Source of the DNA: Gnetum montanum
Lineage: Eukaryota > Streptophyta > Gnetopsida > Gnetales > Gnetaceae
Length of the DNA: 64,000 nt
Assembly (NCBI GenBank): GCA_015680685.1
Contig: MNCI01019113.1
Coordinates: forward strand, 466,560 to 530,559
Direction of reading: 5' to 3'
The position numbers and the translations under genes were made by a program. Shown one piece after another: positions 25,567 to 35,810 of the stretch (within the stretch, counting starts at the first letter, position 1; each line of letters starts with the position of its first letter). The notes below the pieces were generated by a model, which was given only the letters and a program-made list of their open reading frames with translations, was not told the origin of the DNA and ran no database searches.

Positions 25567-25590
25567 GTTTTTGGTGCTAGAAGGAAGGCC
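25567..25590 (+). promoter_or_regulatory. Probable primer-binding site of X
   Basis: Directly after the LTR end the sequence reads GTTTTTGGTGCTAGAAGGAA. A TGG-initiated stretch next to the LTR is where minus-strand synthesis is primed by a tRNA. I did not identify the tRNA. Confidence 0.45.
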
Positions 25591-25810
25591 TTTTGGTGCC
25601 TCTTTTTTTGTCTCACGAGTAGTCCTACATGCTCTTTGTACTCCATCACTCACTACCGTAAACGTGAAACCCTTGAAGCTGTTTATGTAGTGTGTGGTAT
25701 AGGTTGGTCGCATCAACGGTTCCTTTGGAACCCTGTAGGACAGAAAGCCTCCGATCGCCACTTGATCTCTTTATTTTTCTTACTCATAAACTATTTTTAG
25801 CTTCACAAAA

Positions 25811-28800
25811 ATGATTTGCTCAACCACCACCATTGCTACCTCAAACCTTGAGGTTCCTTTTTCAGTTTTGGGCACCACAGGTGCCGAGCGGCCACCTAGC
25901 CTAGTGCAAGGGCCACGCTAATCTGTTAGGATCCAAAATCAATCACTTGAGAGCTTGGTACAAAATACCAAACTTTACAATTTTCTATGTGCTAAGGTCT
26001 AGGCGAATATGCCCTTAGATGCCCAAGAACTTGAATATAGACGTAACTTTGAGTTCCTTTATCACAATGGGAGGGAATTTTTCCATACTCCTGATGTAGC
26101 CATCCCCCTGACGGAAACATATTAGTGGATATTTGATTAGCTGCTGCGAGTCAGTAGGCCTAGGGAGTGGGACATGCTATCCCATCATGATGAGGTGTTT
26201 CAAGACAGACAAGAGGACCTGGATTCCCAGTTTGAGGGTGGGGGTCAAACTAACCATGCGACTATCCCTCCCGCCACATCCTTCTGGTCAAACCCACTCT
26301 TCACGACTACTCCCTTCATGATTACGTCTACCCCGTCGCAAACCATAGTTTCATTGGTGATGGATGGCCATGCCATGTCCTTGGCATATCAACATGCCTA
26401 TTCCTCCATATCATTCCCAGGCATTATCCCACCACAATCTGCTCCCCAATCCATACCTACATCGTACCACGCACCGATCAAGGCTACCCTACCCTACATG
26501 CATACGGTACCTACATCGTAGTTGCATATAGTCTCCACTTCCATTCTGGCTTCTACACCTATTTTTCCATCAGTGGCAAGCCCACCACCAACCATGTGGT
26601 GGACCCTGTTCACTTCCCCCTGCTTTGCAACCCTTGCAAATGTCCCACTACGCTCACCATCAAACGTACAAGGCCTTGCAAACGGTACAACCAAGTGCAG
26701 GATTGTGATCTACCCCACCGATCATGCAAGCAACCTACTCTATGGAACCACTAGCGGCCACCACTCCAACAGCACCATCCATTGGGTGGTGGACAACACA
26801 AGTAGCACCTTTCATAGGGGCCATCCCAATGGCACCACCTATGAGCCAGGTCACTACCCCTAACACCCCACCAATGGTGGCTGCCCCTACAGCTCCATAA
26901 TTGTCTACATCATCCCCAGGTCTGGACCAAGCATTCTAGCTTATCCAGACACTTACTGAAGAAATTAAGTATCTAAAAGTTGCCAGTTCTTATATAGAAC
27001 AATTCATGGATTTCTATCATGAAGATCCCATCAGCTCGGCAGTCCCCATGCTCACATTACCCCGGGGATGCCACTTCCCCACTTTACAAAATACAATAGG
27101 AAGGGTGATACTAACATGCATCTTGTAACATTTAGATCTAAATCCCTTCTACTACAACAATGGTCGCACATCATCATCTGCATCTTTGCTATGTCTCTAA
27201 CAGGCAAGGCTTTAGAATAGTACCACACACTCCCACGCTCTTCTATCTCAACCCTAGAGGAGCTGCTGACTCAGTTCGTAACTCGTTTCAAGTATAAATT
27301 GAAACTAGAGGTTATGCTAGATTAGTTAATGAGCATTAAGCAAGATACATTGGAATCAGCCCAAAAGTTTATACAACAGTGGAGCGCTACCTTGAATGAA
27401 ATCCACGAGCCTATTGTGGAGGCCCATCTACTGGCCATCTTCAAGGGTGAAGTGAACAACTTTATTAAGTCCAAACTGTACTACCTCACTCCATGGACTC
27501 TTAGTCAAGCTTTTCCCTAGACTAATAGCATTCAAGAAGCAGCTGAGGCAAGTAAAGATCTAGCCTATGTTGCATATAAGAACACGTATATCAAGAAGGA
27601 CAAAGAAAAGGGAAAGGCTGCAACAACCATAGTGGTCGCTGTGGCAAACGAAGCCAAGCCCAACAACAAGAATAACAAGAAGGTGGCCACTGCACCAACT
27701 AACCCTGCACTAAGCCCAAGCAACGTCGCTCAACCCTCCACGTTGGCACCCGAAGCACCCACCTAGCCTAAGCCTAACTTCGAGCATAAAGATTATTCTA
27801 AGTACACCATGCTACCAATCAAGCCTTCAAAACTCTTGAAGTAATTGCTAGGGATGGGGTACATTCAACACAAGCAGATGTTAGAGGAAGCAACCAAAAG
27901 GCATTAATGGTACTGCGAACTCCTTAGGAACCCCTCTTTGGCTTTGTCCAATGAGCCCCTTGTTCCTAAGAACTTTAGGTTGGAACGGTTCTATGACTAC
28001 CACCAAGTCTATGGTCACAAAAGGGATTACTGTTTGGCCCTAAAGGATGACATTCAATGAATGATTGATCATGGGAAGCTGGTTCTAGATGAAAGAAACC
28101 TTGTGCACCCTAAGAATCAATATATGAATCTTTACATAGATCCACTTAATGCCAACAATGCCAGTTACATTATCAACACCATTGGCGTAGACAATAATCT
28201 TGAACCTCCTCAGTAACCATTTGTGGTTTGCGTGCCTCGGCGTAGTGCAACCACACCAGCAACTACAAGAAAATCACCATAGAAACCGTTTGTCTTAAGG
28301 GTCCCTCCTCAGACATCTATCCTTGCACCTTCTATAAACAAGACTACACCACCACCCGTACTAACACCGTAAACACCATTTATCATTAAGGGGCCAAACC
28401 ATTCGACTACCCCCACCTCGCATAAGATGGCACCGTATCCTTCTCGTCGAAGGAAATGAGAAGAGCATTTGACAGGTGAAGCCACAACGGAATGTGCCAC
28501 CCCAGATCCTTCCAAGCCTACCCCCTCATCCTCTACATCTATGTTTGCCTCGTCACCAAAAGTTAACGCTGCTATGCGAGCGTGGTCATCGCCACCTCGC
28601 CCGAAAGGGTCTCACCCCAAAATTGAATTTGTCCCTTCTCAAGAAATTCATCTCCTTGGACGAATGGAAGAGGAGAACAGTAGTAAACAAGAAGAAGGTG
28701 GACAAGACCTTTTAAGTGCTTTTATGCAGGTCAAGTAGGCTCTAAAAAAAACGAACACAAAATTGAGCCCGTACAACTTGATAATGACTTCTACCGCACA

Positions 28801-29630
28801 CCGTGAGGCTCTGGTTCACATGTTAATGATAATACCAATTGACGAAAACATGCTAGAGGAAGAGAAAGAAATTTATTCGGTCATGCTTTCTTCTATGCCT
28901 GAAGAACCGCAGCTGTCCCAATTGATGTTCTATGATGATTCCATTAGGGAAGACCTTGAAAAGGGTTAGGTGACTACATCACCTCTATTCATCATAATTC
29001 AAGTCGGTCAACATAAGATCTGAAGAGTACACGTTGATGATGGGGCTACTACAAAGGTCATCCCATTCCCCATTGTGGATAAACTGGGTTTGGTAGACCA
29101 AATCAAACCCACGAAAATGTCATGTTTGAAGTCATTCAACAGGGCACGAGTCTTGGTGAAAGGCACTGTACACATTGACTTTGTGGCAGGGGACCAGTTT
29201 CCCACAAATGGAACATTTATCATGGTGGAAGAGATGCCTAGGTTTAACCTAATCTTGGGGAGGTCGTGGTTAGCCCAACTTAGGGCTATCTCTTCACCTA
29301 TACATTAAGAAATCCATCTACCCCATGCAGGAAGGGAGGTGGTGATCCACGATGAAGAGGTGGAAACCTAGGCAATAAATAATGTAGATATGGAGTAGGG
29401 TTCAGAAATCATAACCTCTAAGAACGAGGCACCTATTCCCATCGACACTAATTGCTTGACGAAAGAGCCAGCCCAACATGCTGGCTCAGAAAACACAACC
29501 GCGTGGGCCTAGTTGCCCTTTCAAATGGTAGACAACGATGTAGAAGAATACTACAGCAAAGCCTCTTGGCCTTACGGGTCACCAAGCCCATGGTGGGTTA
29601 AAAAATAGTTGCAAGGGTAATCGTCACTCG
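25811..29630 (+). pseudogene. Gag-protease frame of X
   Basis: The ATG at 25811 opens a frame that stays in register to 29630 except for a local shift at about 26870-27080. It is broken mainly by stop codons. Parts: an N-terminal segment; a Pro/Ser/Thr-rich linker (26240-26860); the capsid core at 27080-27525 with GDTNMHLVTF, FAMSLTGKALE and LTQFVTRFKY; a basic Lys/Asn linker (27580-27700); a zinc-finger-like YHQVYGHKRDYC near 28010 with the first Cys changed to Tyr, as in Tat gags. The retropepsin at 29020-29310 has active site VDDGATTKVIP and LILGRSWLAQLRAI. Gag forms the particle and the protease cleaves it. Confidence 0.85.
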
Positions 29631-29769
29631 TATAGCGTAGCAACTCCACTGCTTCCTACCCGCTTAACGTCCATTATACATTCATTTCTTGTTTGCTTTA
29701 CATTCATTCATCTATGCCAAATTCCTAATTTATTTTTTTTAACCATTCACATATCCTCTATTTACATCA

Positions 29770-29995
29770 TACCAAGGCCTGAAATGGCCTAAAATCACAC
29801 ACGGCCCACTAAGACCTAAAACTGGCAAAACTTTCCAATTGCATTATGTTACGACCTGCTAAGGCCTAAAACTGGTGAAAATTTTTTCTTTTTTTAACCA
29901 TCATCCCATGGCCCAAAATGGCCTAAAACTAGCGATGGCCTGTAATGGCCTTAAACTACCACTGCGGTTCACCAAGGTCTAAAACTGGCTATTCA
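29770..29995 (+). repeat. Minisatellite array 1 of X
   Basis: Irregular copies of a word like GGCCTAAAACTGGC separated by 25-45 bases, with variants such as AAGACCTAAAACTGGCAA and GGCCTTAAACTACCA. The core matches the arrays at 35310-35670 and 39215-39580. It lies just after the end of the protease frame and before the 3' end of the antisense gene. Confidence 0.7.
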
Positions 29996-30296
29996 GATGA
30001 AAAAAGATAAAAATGAATAACATACGTAGCACACAAGCCAGAATAAAACCAATCTTGACGTAATTCATCTTCCATTTAGAGTCTTAACCAAATAATGTTT
30101 ACAATATTATTTCAAAATAAAAAAAATACAAATGAGATCCCTTGCTGTTATGCATCATCTTCTCCTGCATCATCGGTCCTGCACTCAAAGGGCCTTGCAT
30201 CTTCATCCGGGTTCCGTGTCATATAAATTATAGTAGTCAGCTAGAGCCACAATAAAAGCATAAAATAAATTTTTGCATCACAAAAAAGTGACTAAC

Positions 30297-31117
30297 CTAA
30301 GACGACCCCACATCTATCTCAGGGGGCATGGAATCCAAGTTAGTCCCGAGGTGTTGCCAGACCTCCTCTTCAGTAATGTCTACCTAGTACTTATCTCCCA
30401 AGTTAGCGTCTACTGCAACTTTCTCCTTCTCAACAGCCATCCATATAGGTGGCCCTGGAGAAAAGGAGGTAGTGACTGTCCCACCCTATGGAAAAATCAC
30501 TTCTTGTTCAGGAGATTTAGTGATTGTCACTTGTTGCATGAACTTTTCGTAAGCCCCAGAAGCAACAATGACATCGAGGAAGACTTCATGTGTATATAGC
30601 TTGAGAGAAGCATCCTAGTACTATTTACGATAAGTGGCACGTTCCAGTTTATACATATGCTTATGGTTTTTCTGGGACTACCCCCACTTGTAAACTATTG
30701 CACTGTAATCCTTCCAGTCCTAGTTGTTCTAGGCCAACAAGTCCATCTGCATACGCTGCTCTATTATTTCCTATGTGGCCTTGTTGTTACATCGCACAAC
30801 CATCCAATATCTCACATAATCAATGACGGCCATGCGCCAACTGCCATCATTGGTATCCTGGGCCAAAAGGAACTCATTTCTATAGTGGAGGTCTCCCACC
30901 TCAGTAATTATACTTGCCTTCTTCTTCTCAAGCCTTTGGACCCATTTCCACAGGTCTTCGTTTGTATGCCTACACTCCCACAAGAAGCGTGCTAAGTATA
31001 ATGCACATTCGCTAACCTCGTCGTATATGCGATGAGATACCTCGTTCACTTCCAGTGGGAATGCAAGCACGACGTCGACCTTAACTACTTGATTTTGGTC
31101 CCACTTGAGGTGAGAGG
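30297..31117 (-). pseudogene. Exon h of the antisense gene (273 codons)
   Basis: 821 bases, one frame, nine stops, all TAG by my reading. Segments include VVKVDVVLAFPLEVNEVSH, CALYLARFLWEC, LWKWVQRLEKKKASI, AYEKFMQQVTITKSP and VDITEEEVWQHLGTNLDS. The first third is helical and charged. The final codon TAG was probably CAG before a GTTAGT donor. A 56-base candidate intron leads to a terminal exon ending in GEDDA and TAA (30150-30148). Confidence 0.6.
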
Positions 31118-31154
31118 CTGTCAACCACACATAAAAGGTATGAGTCATAGTGGT

Positions 31155-31220
31155 GTAGCAAAGTTTAGCAAGTTGGCGTAGCAAAGTTTAGCAAGTTAGT
31201 GTAGAAAAGTTTAGCAAATT
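31155..31220. repeat. 23-bp tandem repeat, three copies
   Basis: Three copies of GTAGCAAAGTTTAGCAAGTT with spacing of 23 bases, the last with a substitution. They lie in the intron between exons g and h of the antisense gene and reuse the GTAGCA word common in the X LTR palindromes. Confidence 0.8.
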
Positions 31221-31499
31221 AAAAAGCCTAGTGTAGCTACTTCACTCATCCACTTCTGGATCAATATGCCTTAGATGGTTGTTCATGTCTTCAACCACCC
31301 CCTGCATAAAGGTAAACTTATCAGGGGTCTCGACCCATGGTTGTAAGAAAATTGAAGAAGGCCTTGTAGTGTCAATAGCGGTGTCTACTATACAAAACAA
31401 TGTGTCAGTTATGACCAAGAGGACTACAATAAAGTTGATGAGCAACACAAATGATAGTGTAAAGCTCTTACCTGGCAAACCCTCAAGGGTGATAGCACG

Positions 31500-31572
31500 N
31501 NNNNNNNNNNNNNNNNNNNNNNNNNNNNNNNNNNNNNNNNNNNNNNNNNNNNNNNNNNNNNNNNNNNNNNNN
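31500..31572. other. Assembly gap (73 N)
   Basis: Unresolved bases inside exon f of the antisense gene. The right flank is a G/C homopolymer-like run (GGGAGGGGGGG), a plausible cause of the gap. Confidence 1.
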
Positions 31573-31804
31573 GGGAGGGGGGGTCACCCATCGACATACT
31601 ATCAAAAATGTGGTCAAACTCACCAGTGTCAAGTTGTAGCTCCCCTCCTTCTAGCTAACTTAGCATCATGGTAGCGTCCTCCTTGTTCATCAACTCCTCT
31701 AGTGCTAAACTACATTTTGCAAAGGGATCATCAGTGGAGGCCCCTTTCTGGTTGACAAGAGCCTCTTCATTACTCATCAAGGCCCTTCTTTTTGTGGCAC
31801 CCAT

Positions 31805-31909
31805 CTCTTCCTCATTGGTAGGAGCCTCTTCCTCATCAGTAGGAGTGTTCTTCTCGTTGGCAGGAACATCCTCCTCATCAGCAGGAGTGTGCTCCTTGTC
31901 GGTGGGAGT
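31805..31909 (-). repeat. Five tandem 21-bp units coding for an acidic heptad
   Basis: On the minus strand the units read like ACTCCTACTGATGAGGAAGAG. All five keep length 21 and the coding frame, giving heptads TPTDKEH, TPADEED, VPANEKN, TPTDEEE and APTNEEE. Length conservation suggests expansion under coding constraint. Confidence 0.85.
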
Positions 31910-32188
31910 CCTTTCCTTTGCGGCAGGAGATCCTTTGTGGTAGGGGCCCTTTCCTCTGTGACTAGGGCCTTCGCGTCTTTATTAATCACCCTTATTTTAG
32001 GCGCCATCACCTCTTCTTCGCCTTCTTCTTCTTCTTCTTCTTCCTCTATTAACAAAATGTAGTAACATTAAGCAAAAAGATGCTAACATAAAACAAATGC
32101 TACACTGTGCTACACTACCTAGCGTAGCAGAGTGTAGAAAGCATAAACCAAAAAATGAAGCAAGACATAGATAAAAAAAAGCATTTAC

Positions 32189-33225
32189 CAATGGGAGGCT
32201 GCAGTCTGCAAAGCTTGAATCGTAGTTTCTACCCCCCTTATTCATCCATATGGGGAGGCTCCTTAGTTGGGCGAGACCTTTTGTGCTACAACCTGGTTGC
32301 CACCGTCTCTGTAATGAGGCATTTCCCCTGTGATACGCTGCCCGTAGTAGTAGGGGATGCCTCTTCTACATTGTCTTGGCTATGGAAATTTTGTGTCACC
32401 CGATCCCTTGTCATCATTAAAAATGACTCCTTAATAGCTTCTGGGGGATCCTAGGATAGGGTGGTACAAAATACTTGGTAAATCCACAGTTTGGAAATCT
32501 AGTCACGATTTTGTATCACCTAGATTTCATTCTCATGGACTACCAAGAATTCCGTGAAGCATCATAGGTAGGCTACAAAGAAGACATGATGCACATTGAA
32601 ATGGGATTTAGGCTTCTTACAAAGCTTGACCATTTCAGCTTGCAAACCTTTGCAAAGATTCTTGGCCCAATTGTAACGGGTCCCCTCTTTCATGACCTCT
32701 CTCATTATCCAAGCTTCCTGGATCCCAATGATTTTTCCTTAGGAGAGTAGCTTGGGGAAAGCACAAGCATGGAAGATAGGGTAAACTGTTTTGGCTACTC
32801 TTAGCCTGGCCTCCTCAATATGGATCCCCTTGCAGCCCTTCTCCACCCTTAGCCACTCCTCAATGTCCCCCTAATATTTTGCTTCCTTCTTGGTCTTTGC
32901 TCCTACAGGGAGACCATCAGCAAGGACATCGAAGAGATCTGCAAATAGTTGGTCGTTAATCTCCAGCACCACTAGCACATTGTGCACATGGGTGTAGAAG
33001 TAGTCTGCTCTTTCAGAAAAGGAGTCAACTAGGGTAAGCATCTTGGTAGCGGGGATGCTTGGGTTGTCAGCCAAGAACAACTCCATGAGCCTAGTGTCCC
33101 GAAGGGTTTTGACGAGTGATTTCAGGGCCCCATTGCAGAGCCAGCATTGGGTCTCATCCACCTCCCCATACTTAAAATAAATGTTGACCTTGTTTAAACA
33201 GTGACCTCCTAGGATTTCTTCACCG
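32189..33225 (-). pseudogene. Exon e of the antisense gene (345 codons)
   Basis: 1037 bases, one frame throughout, no frameshift. I read nine stops: six TAG, two TAA, one TGA. Segments include GGHCLNKVNIYFKYGEVDE, a CWLC pair, ADNPSIPATKMLTLVDSF, RYNWAKNLCKGLQAEMVKL and PPEAIKESFLMMTRD. It ends in phase 1 at donor G/GTAAAT. The next acceptor (GTTAATAG) restores phase and yields a run of Glu codons. Confidence 0.65.
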
Positions 33226-33699
33226 CTATAGTAGTTTACAAAAATAAAAGGTAAAAAGTTAAACAAAACAAAAAATAGCATAAAAACGAAACAACATTGG
33301 AACATGCAAACAATTCATGGTCTAGTGTACTAGGTTTAAATAGCGATGGGAATAGTGGGAGATCCACGAACATGTCTTCAACGGTGATTGGCCTAAGGGA
33401 TGCCCAATCCTCATTCAACCAACTAACCTCCTTACACTTACTATGAAATTGGGAGTACCGAGTTGGACAGGTTTTGTACTCACCCTTGCATTGCCCTATC
33501 ATGGCGACGCGCACGTTCCCAATAGAGGAGAACTTCTACAAGGCCATTTGTGCCAAAGCTAAGGCATCAGTATCACCGTGAAGCCCACCCTTACTGATAT
33601 AAAACCTGATAATAAATAAAAATGGCACATGCACTGTTAACATTTTTGCTTAGCATAGCATGCATTTCATAATGTGATAGACTATGTTATAGAACTCAC

Positions 33700-34149
33700 C
33701 TGCCGGAAAAATAAATAGTTCCTGGTGGGTTTTGAAAATAGGTGCCCATGTGGCAGGCAACAAAAAATGTATTGTATAAGTGGTAACACTTATACTCTGG
33801 CATCTCCCAGATCCAACTCAAGCATCTCAAGCTTTTTTCGCATTGGCTGGATCCTTCTACTTGCTTGCCCCTGATTGCCCCATCGGTCAAAAATTTCAGA
33901 ATACCGTGATTTATCCTAGGCAACAAGGTTTATGTAATTGCGGCTACTATCTTTGCCAATAAGTGCAACCAAACGATCACACTAAAGTGTTGGAGAAGGA
34001 ATTGTAGGAAGTCCCACGCGTCGTCATGGAACTAGACCGCCTGCCACTCCACACGTGTGTGGGGCGAAGAAACATTGGCCACCAGTTCACTTAGACAGCA
34101 GAGGACTCCTACAATTTCTAGGACAATCAAAATGGGTTTTAACATCACC
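33700..34149 (-). pseudogene. Exon c of the antisense gene
   Basis: 450 bases with acceptor TTCTGTAG and donor CAG/GTGAGT. The frame runs 149 codons with two stops (one TAG, one TAA). It starts with a hydrophobic stretch (LIVLEIVGVLCCL) and then has FHDDAWDFLQFLLQHF and YNTFFVACHMGTYFQ. The phase-2 end joins exon d in frame (SG-R-FYISKGGLHGDTDALA), which is good evidence that the intron is real. Confidence 0.6.
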
Positions 34150-35054
34150 CTACAGAACAAAGTGGCAAATGTTAACATCATGTTCAAGTGAAGTTTGTAG
34201 GTAGCATAGCACGATTAGCCAGTAGCAAATAGCAAAGCATAACCCTTTCTTCACATGTAGCATAGCATAAACCCCCAATAGCAAATAGTGTAGCAAAACT
34301 CTCTCTTTACATGTAGCATAGCATAGCAATATAAAATATTTACAACTAAGGCAGCTTCACCAACAAAACCACAGGATTAGTAGCGTAGCAACACAATATT
34401 ACCAATGCATTGATCTAAAGGTTTTACAACACACCGACTTAGCGTAACAAAAATATTTAAATACAGACTTCAAATAAGAAAAAATTTAATATGCTATAGT
34501 CATTTTGACAAATATCCTACCATACAAAATGACTCACACTACGTTGTGTTGAACACGTGTTACACTATCAAATCTCATGCGTGGCCAAACCCTCGTGAGG
34601 GCCGTTCGCTATGCTATTTGCATGTTAGGTTGCCAGAATCACCTAAGCCTCTACAACAAAGCTATCATGGTAGTGGCAGTCTACGAAATACTACATGCAG
34701 CCTTAGCATAGGGTCCGTACACCCGCCATGGCCGAATCAGCAACAATGGCAGTGTAACAGCCAAGATGATGACTAAAACATTGGCAGAAGATGCGGGTTT
34801 CAAACTGAAGAAAAAATAGAAGATAGCAACAATAGCAACTTGGAAAGAAAAGGTAGCATAGCAACTTACCAAGCCGACAGAGTCTCCTCTTGTACTGCAA
34901 CAAGCACCTATGACAAACATCCCAGGGTGTCTTTTACCTCATCCACCTTGGCAAGTGCTACGTATTTGCATTCTCTTTTAGGTGCCATCATCTCGGCTGC
35001 AGATTCTTTCTTAGTCACTATGCTAAATTGCCTTGCTCTTTGCCAGTACTATTG

Positions 35055-35310
35055 ATCTATGCTCTAGAGGTGAGTTCTACACTTACAATGAAAATGACAA
35101 GTTTACCAGGGGTAAACCCCTATTTATAGCCAACGCAGTAAAAAGGGAACTTGCCATTTTTCCATCCTGATTACTGTGGAACACTTCATACAGCGTAGCA
35201 CTCCTATCATAGTGTAGCAGCACTATTTACATCATGGCAGGTAGGCCCAACCAAAAATTTCGTCCCACCTTAAACTAGCCACTTACTTTTTGCAGGGATA
35301 ACTCATTCAT
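35055..35310. other. Spacer upstream of the antisense gene
   Basis: No coding signal. On the minus strand this is the region 5' of the start at 34991. A GGGGTAAACCCCTATTTATAG stretch near 35110-35130 gives a TATA-like CTATAAATAGG on the minus strand, about 130 bases upstream of that start. It could serve as a promoter, but this is only inferred from position. A GTAGCA palindrome lies at 35190-35220. Confidence 0.35.
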
Positions 35311-35670
35311 GGTTTGCAAAGACCTTAAAATAATACTTCTTACCTTTGCGAGAATAGCCTGTTAGTAGTTAAAAAGACCTTAAACTAATAGTTCTGACCT
35401 TTGCAAGCATAACTTGTTAGCGGTTTGCAAAGATCTTAAACTAGCAGTTTTGATTCATAGTTTTAGCTAGGTTAACGGTTCGCAAAGACCTTAAACTAGT
35501 AGTCTTGACTCATAGTTTCAACCAAGTTAGCAGTCCACAAAGACCTTAAACTAATACTTTTAACTTACAAACCTAACCTGTTAGTGGTTTGCAAAAACCT
35601 TAAACTAGCAGTGTTAAAATACAATTTTACATTTAGGCGGTCCGCTACGACCTTAAGTTGCCAGTTTGCA
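35310..35670 (+). repeat. Minisatellite array 2 of X
   Basis: About six irregular units of 55-62 bases built on TTTGCAAAGACCTTAAACTA, alternating with GTTAGYRGT words. The core ACCTTAAACTAGCA links it to arrays 1 and 3. It lies between the 5' end of the antisense gene and the start of the pol frame. Confidence 0.75.
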
Positions 35671-35810
35671 AACTTTGTATAATAGTTGATTATTTCAAGC
35701 ATTTCACATCTCATTGCTGCTTTGCAAATGTTTACTATGCGCTTTTGCTATAGATAGGTATTACTTGACTTTGCTTTTATCTTACTATGGCAGGTTGAGC
35801 GAGAATGGCC

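Larger units (their letters stand above)
31472..32045 (-). pseudogene. Exon f of the antisense gene, with heptad repeat and N gap
   Basis: It opens with a Glu run, then VMAPKIRVINKDAK. A single-base shift near 31938 leads into five tandem heptads of the type TP[TA][DN]EEE (31909-31805), then a Lys/Arg patch and SLALEELMNKEDATMM. The unresolved run 31500-31572 interrupts it. Donor CAG/GTAAGAG at 31472 is a near-perfect plant splice site. The repeat is acidic, Pro-rich and probably disordered. Confidence 0.55.
30148..34991 (-). pseudogene. Antisense multi-exon gene inside X, unknown function
   Basis: My exon model (minus strand): a 34991-34870, b 34804-34521, c 34149-33700, d 33605-~33301, e 33225-32189, f 32045-31472 (holds an N gap), g 31362-31243, h 31117-30297, i 30240-30148. 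Introns begin GT and end AG, several with GTAAGT or GTGAGT donors. Junctions a/b, c/d, e/f, f/g and h/i keep the reading phase; b/c, d/e and g/h do not resolve cleanly. Exons c, e and h are open for about 149, 345 and 273 codons apart from stops, mostly TAG. Exon a begins MMAPKRECKYVALAK. Exon b carries a likely membrane segment, NVLVIILAVTLPLLLI. Exon f has a Glu run and a heptad repeat. The C-terminus is acidic. I recognise no family. It could be a captured host gene or a family-specific accessory gene. Confidence 0.6.

Noticed and set aside
30771-31184. A stand-alone 137-codon protein starting at 31184 on the minus strand
   Set aside because: The start lies in intron-like sequence with GTAGCA repeats. 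The frame fits better as exon h of the longer antisense gene, beginning at 31117.
31997-32245. A minus-strand frame ending in a long Arg run
   Set aside because: The Arg run is the wrong frame of GAA/GAG codons. The Glu-coding frame is the one that keeps phase with exon e.
29600-35800. A separate DNA transposon inserted into X as the source of the antisense gene
   Set aside because: No terminal inverted repeats or target duplications were found at either border. The flanking minisatellites share their core with the X 3' UTR array, which favours the insert being part of X. This remains an open alternative rather than fully excluded.
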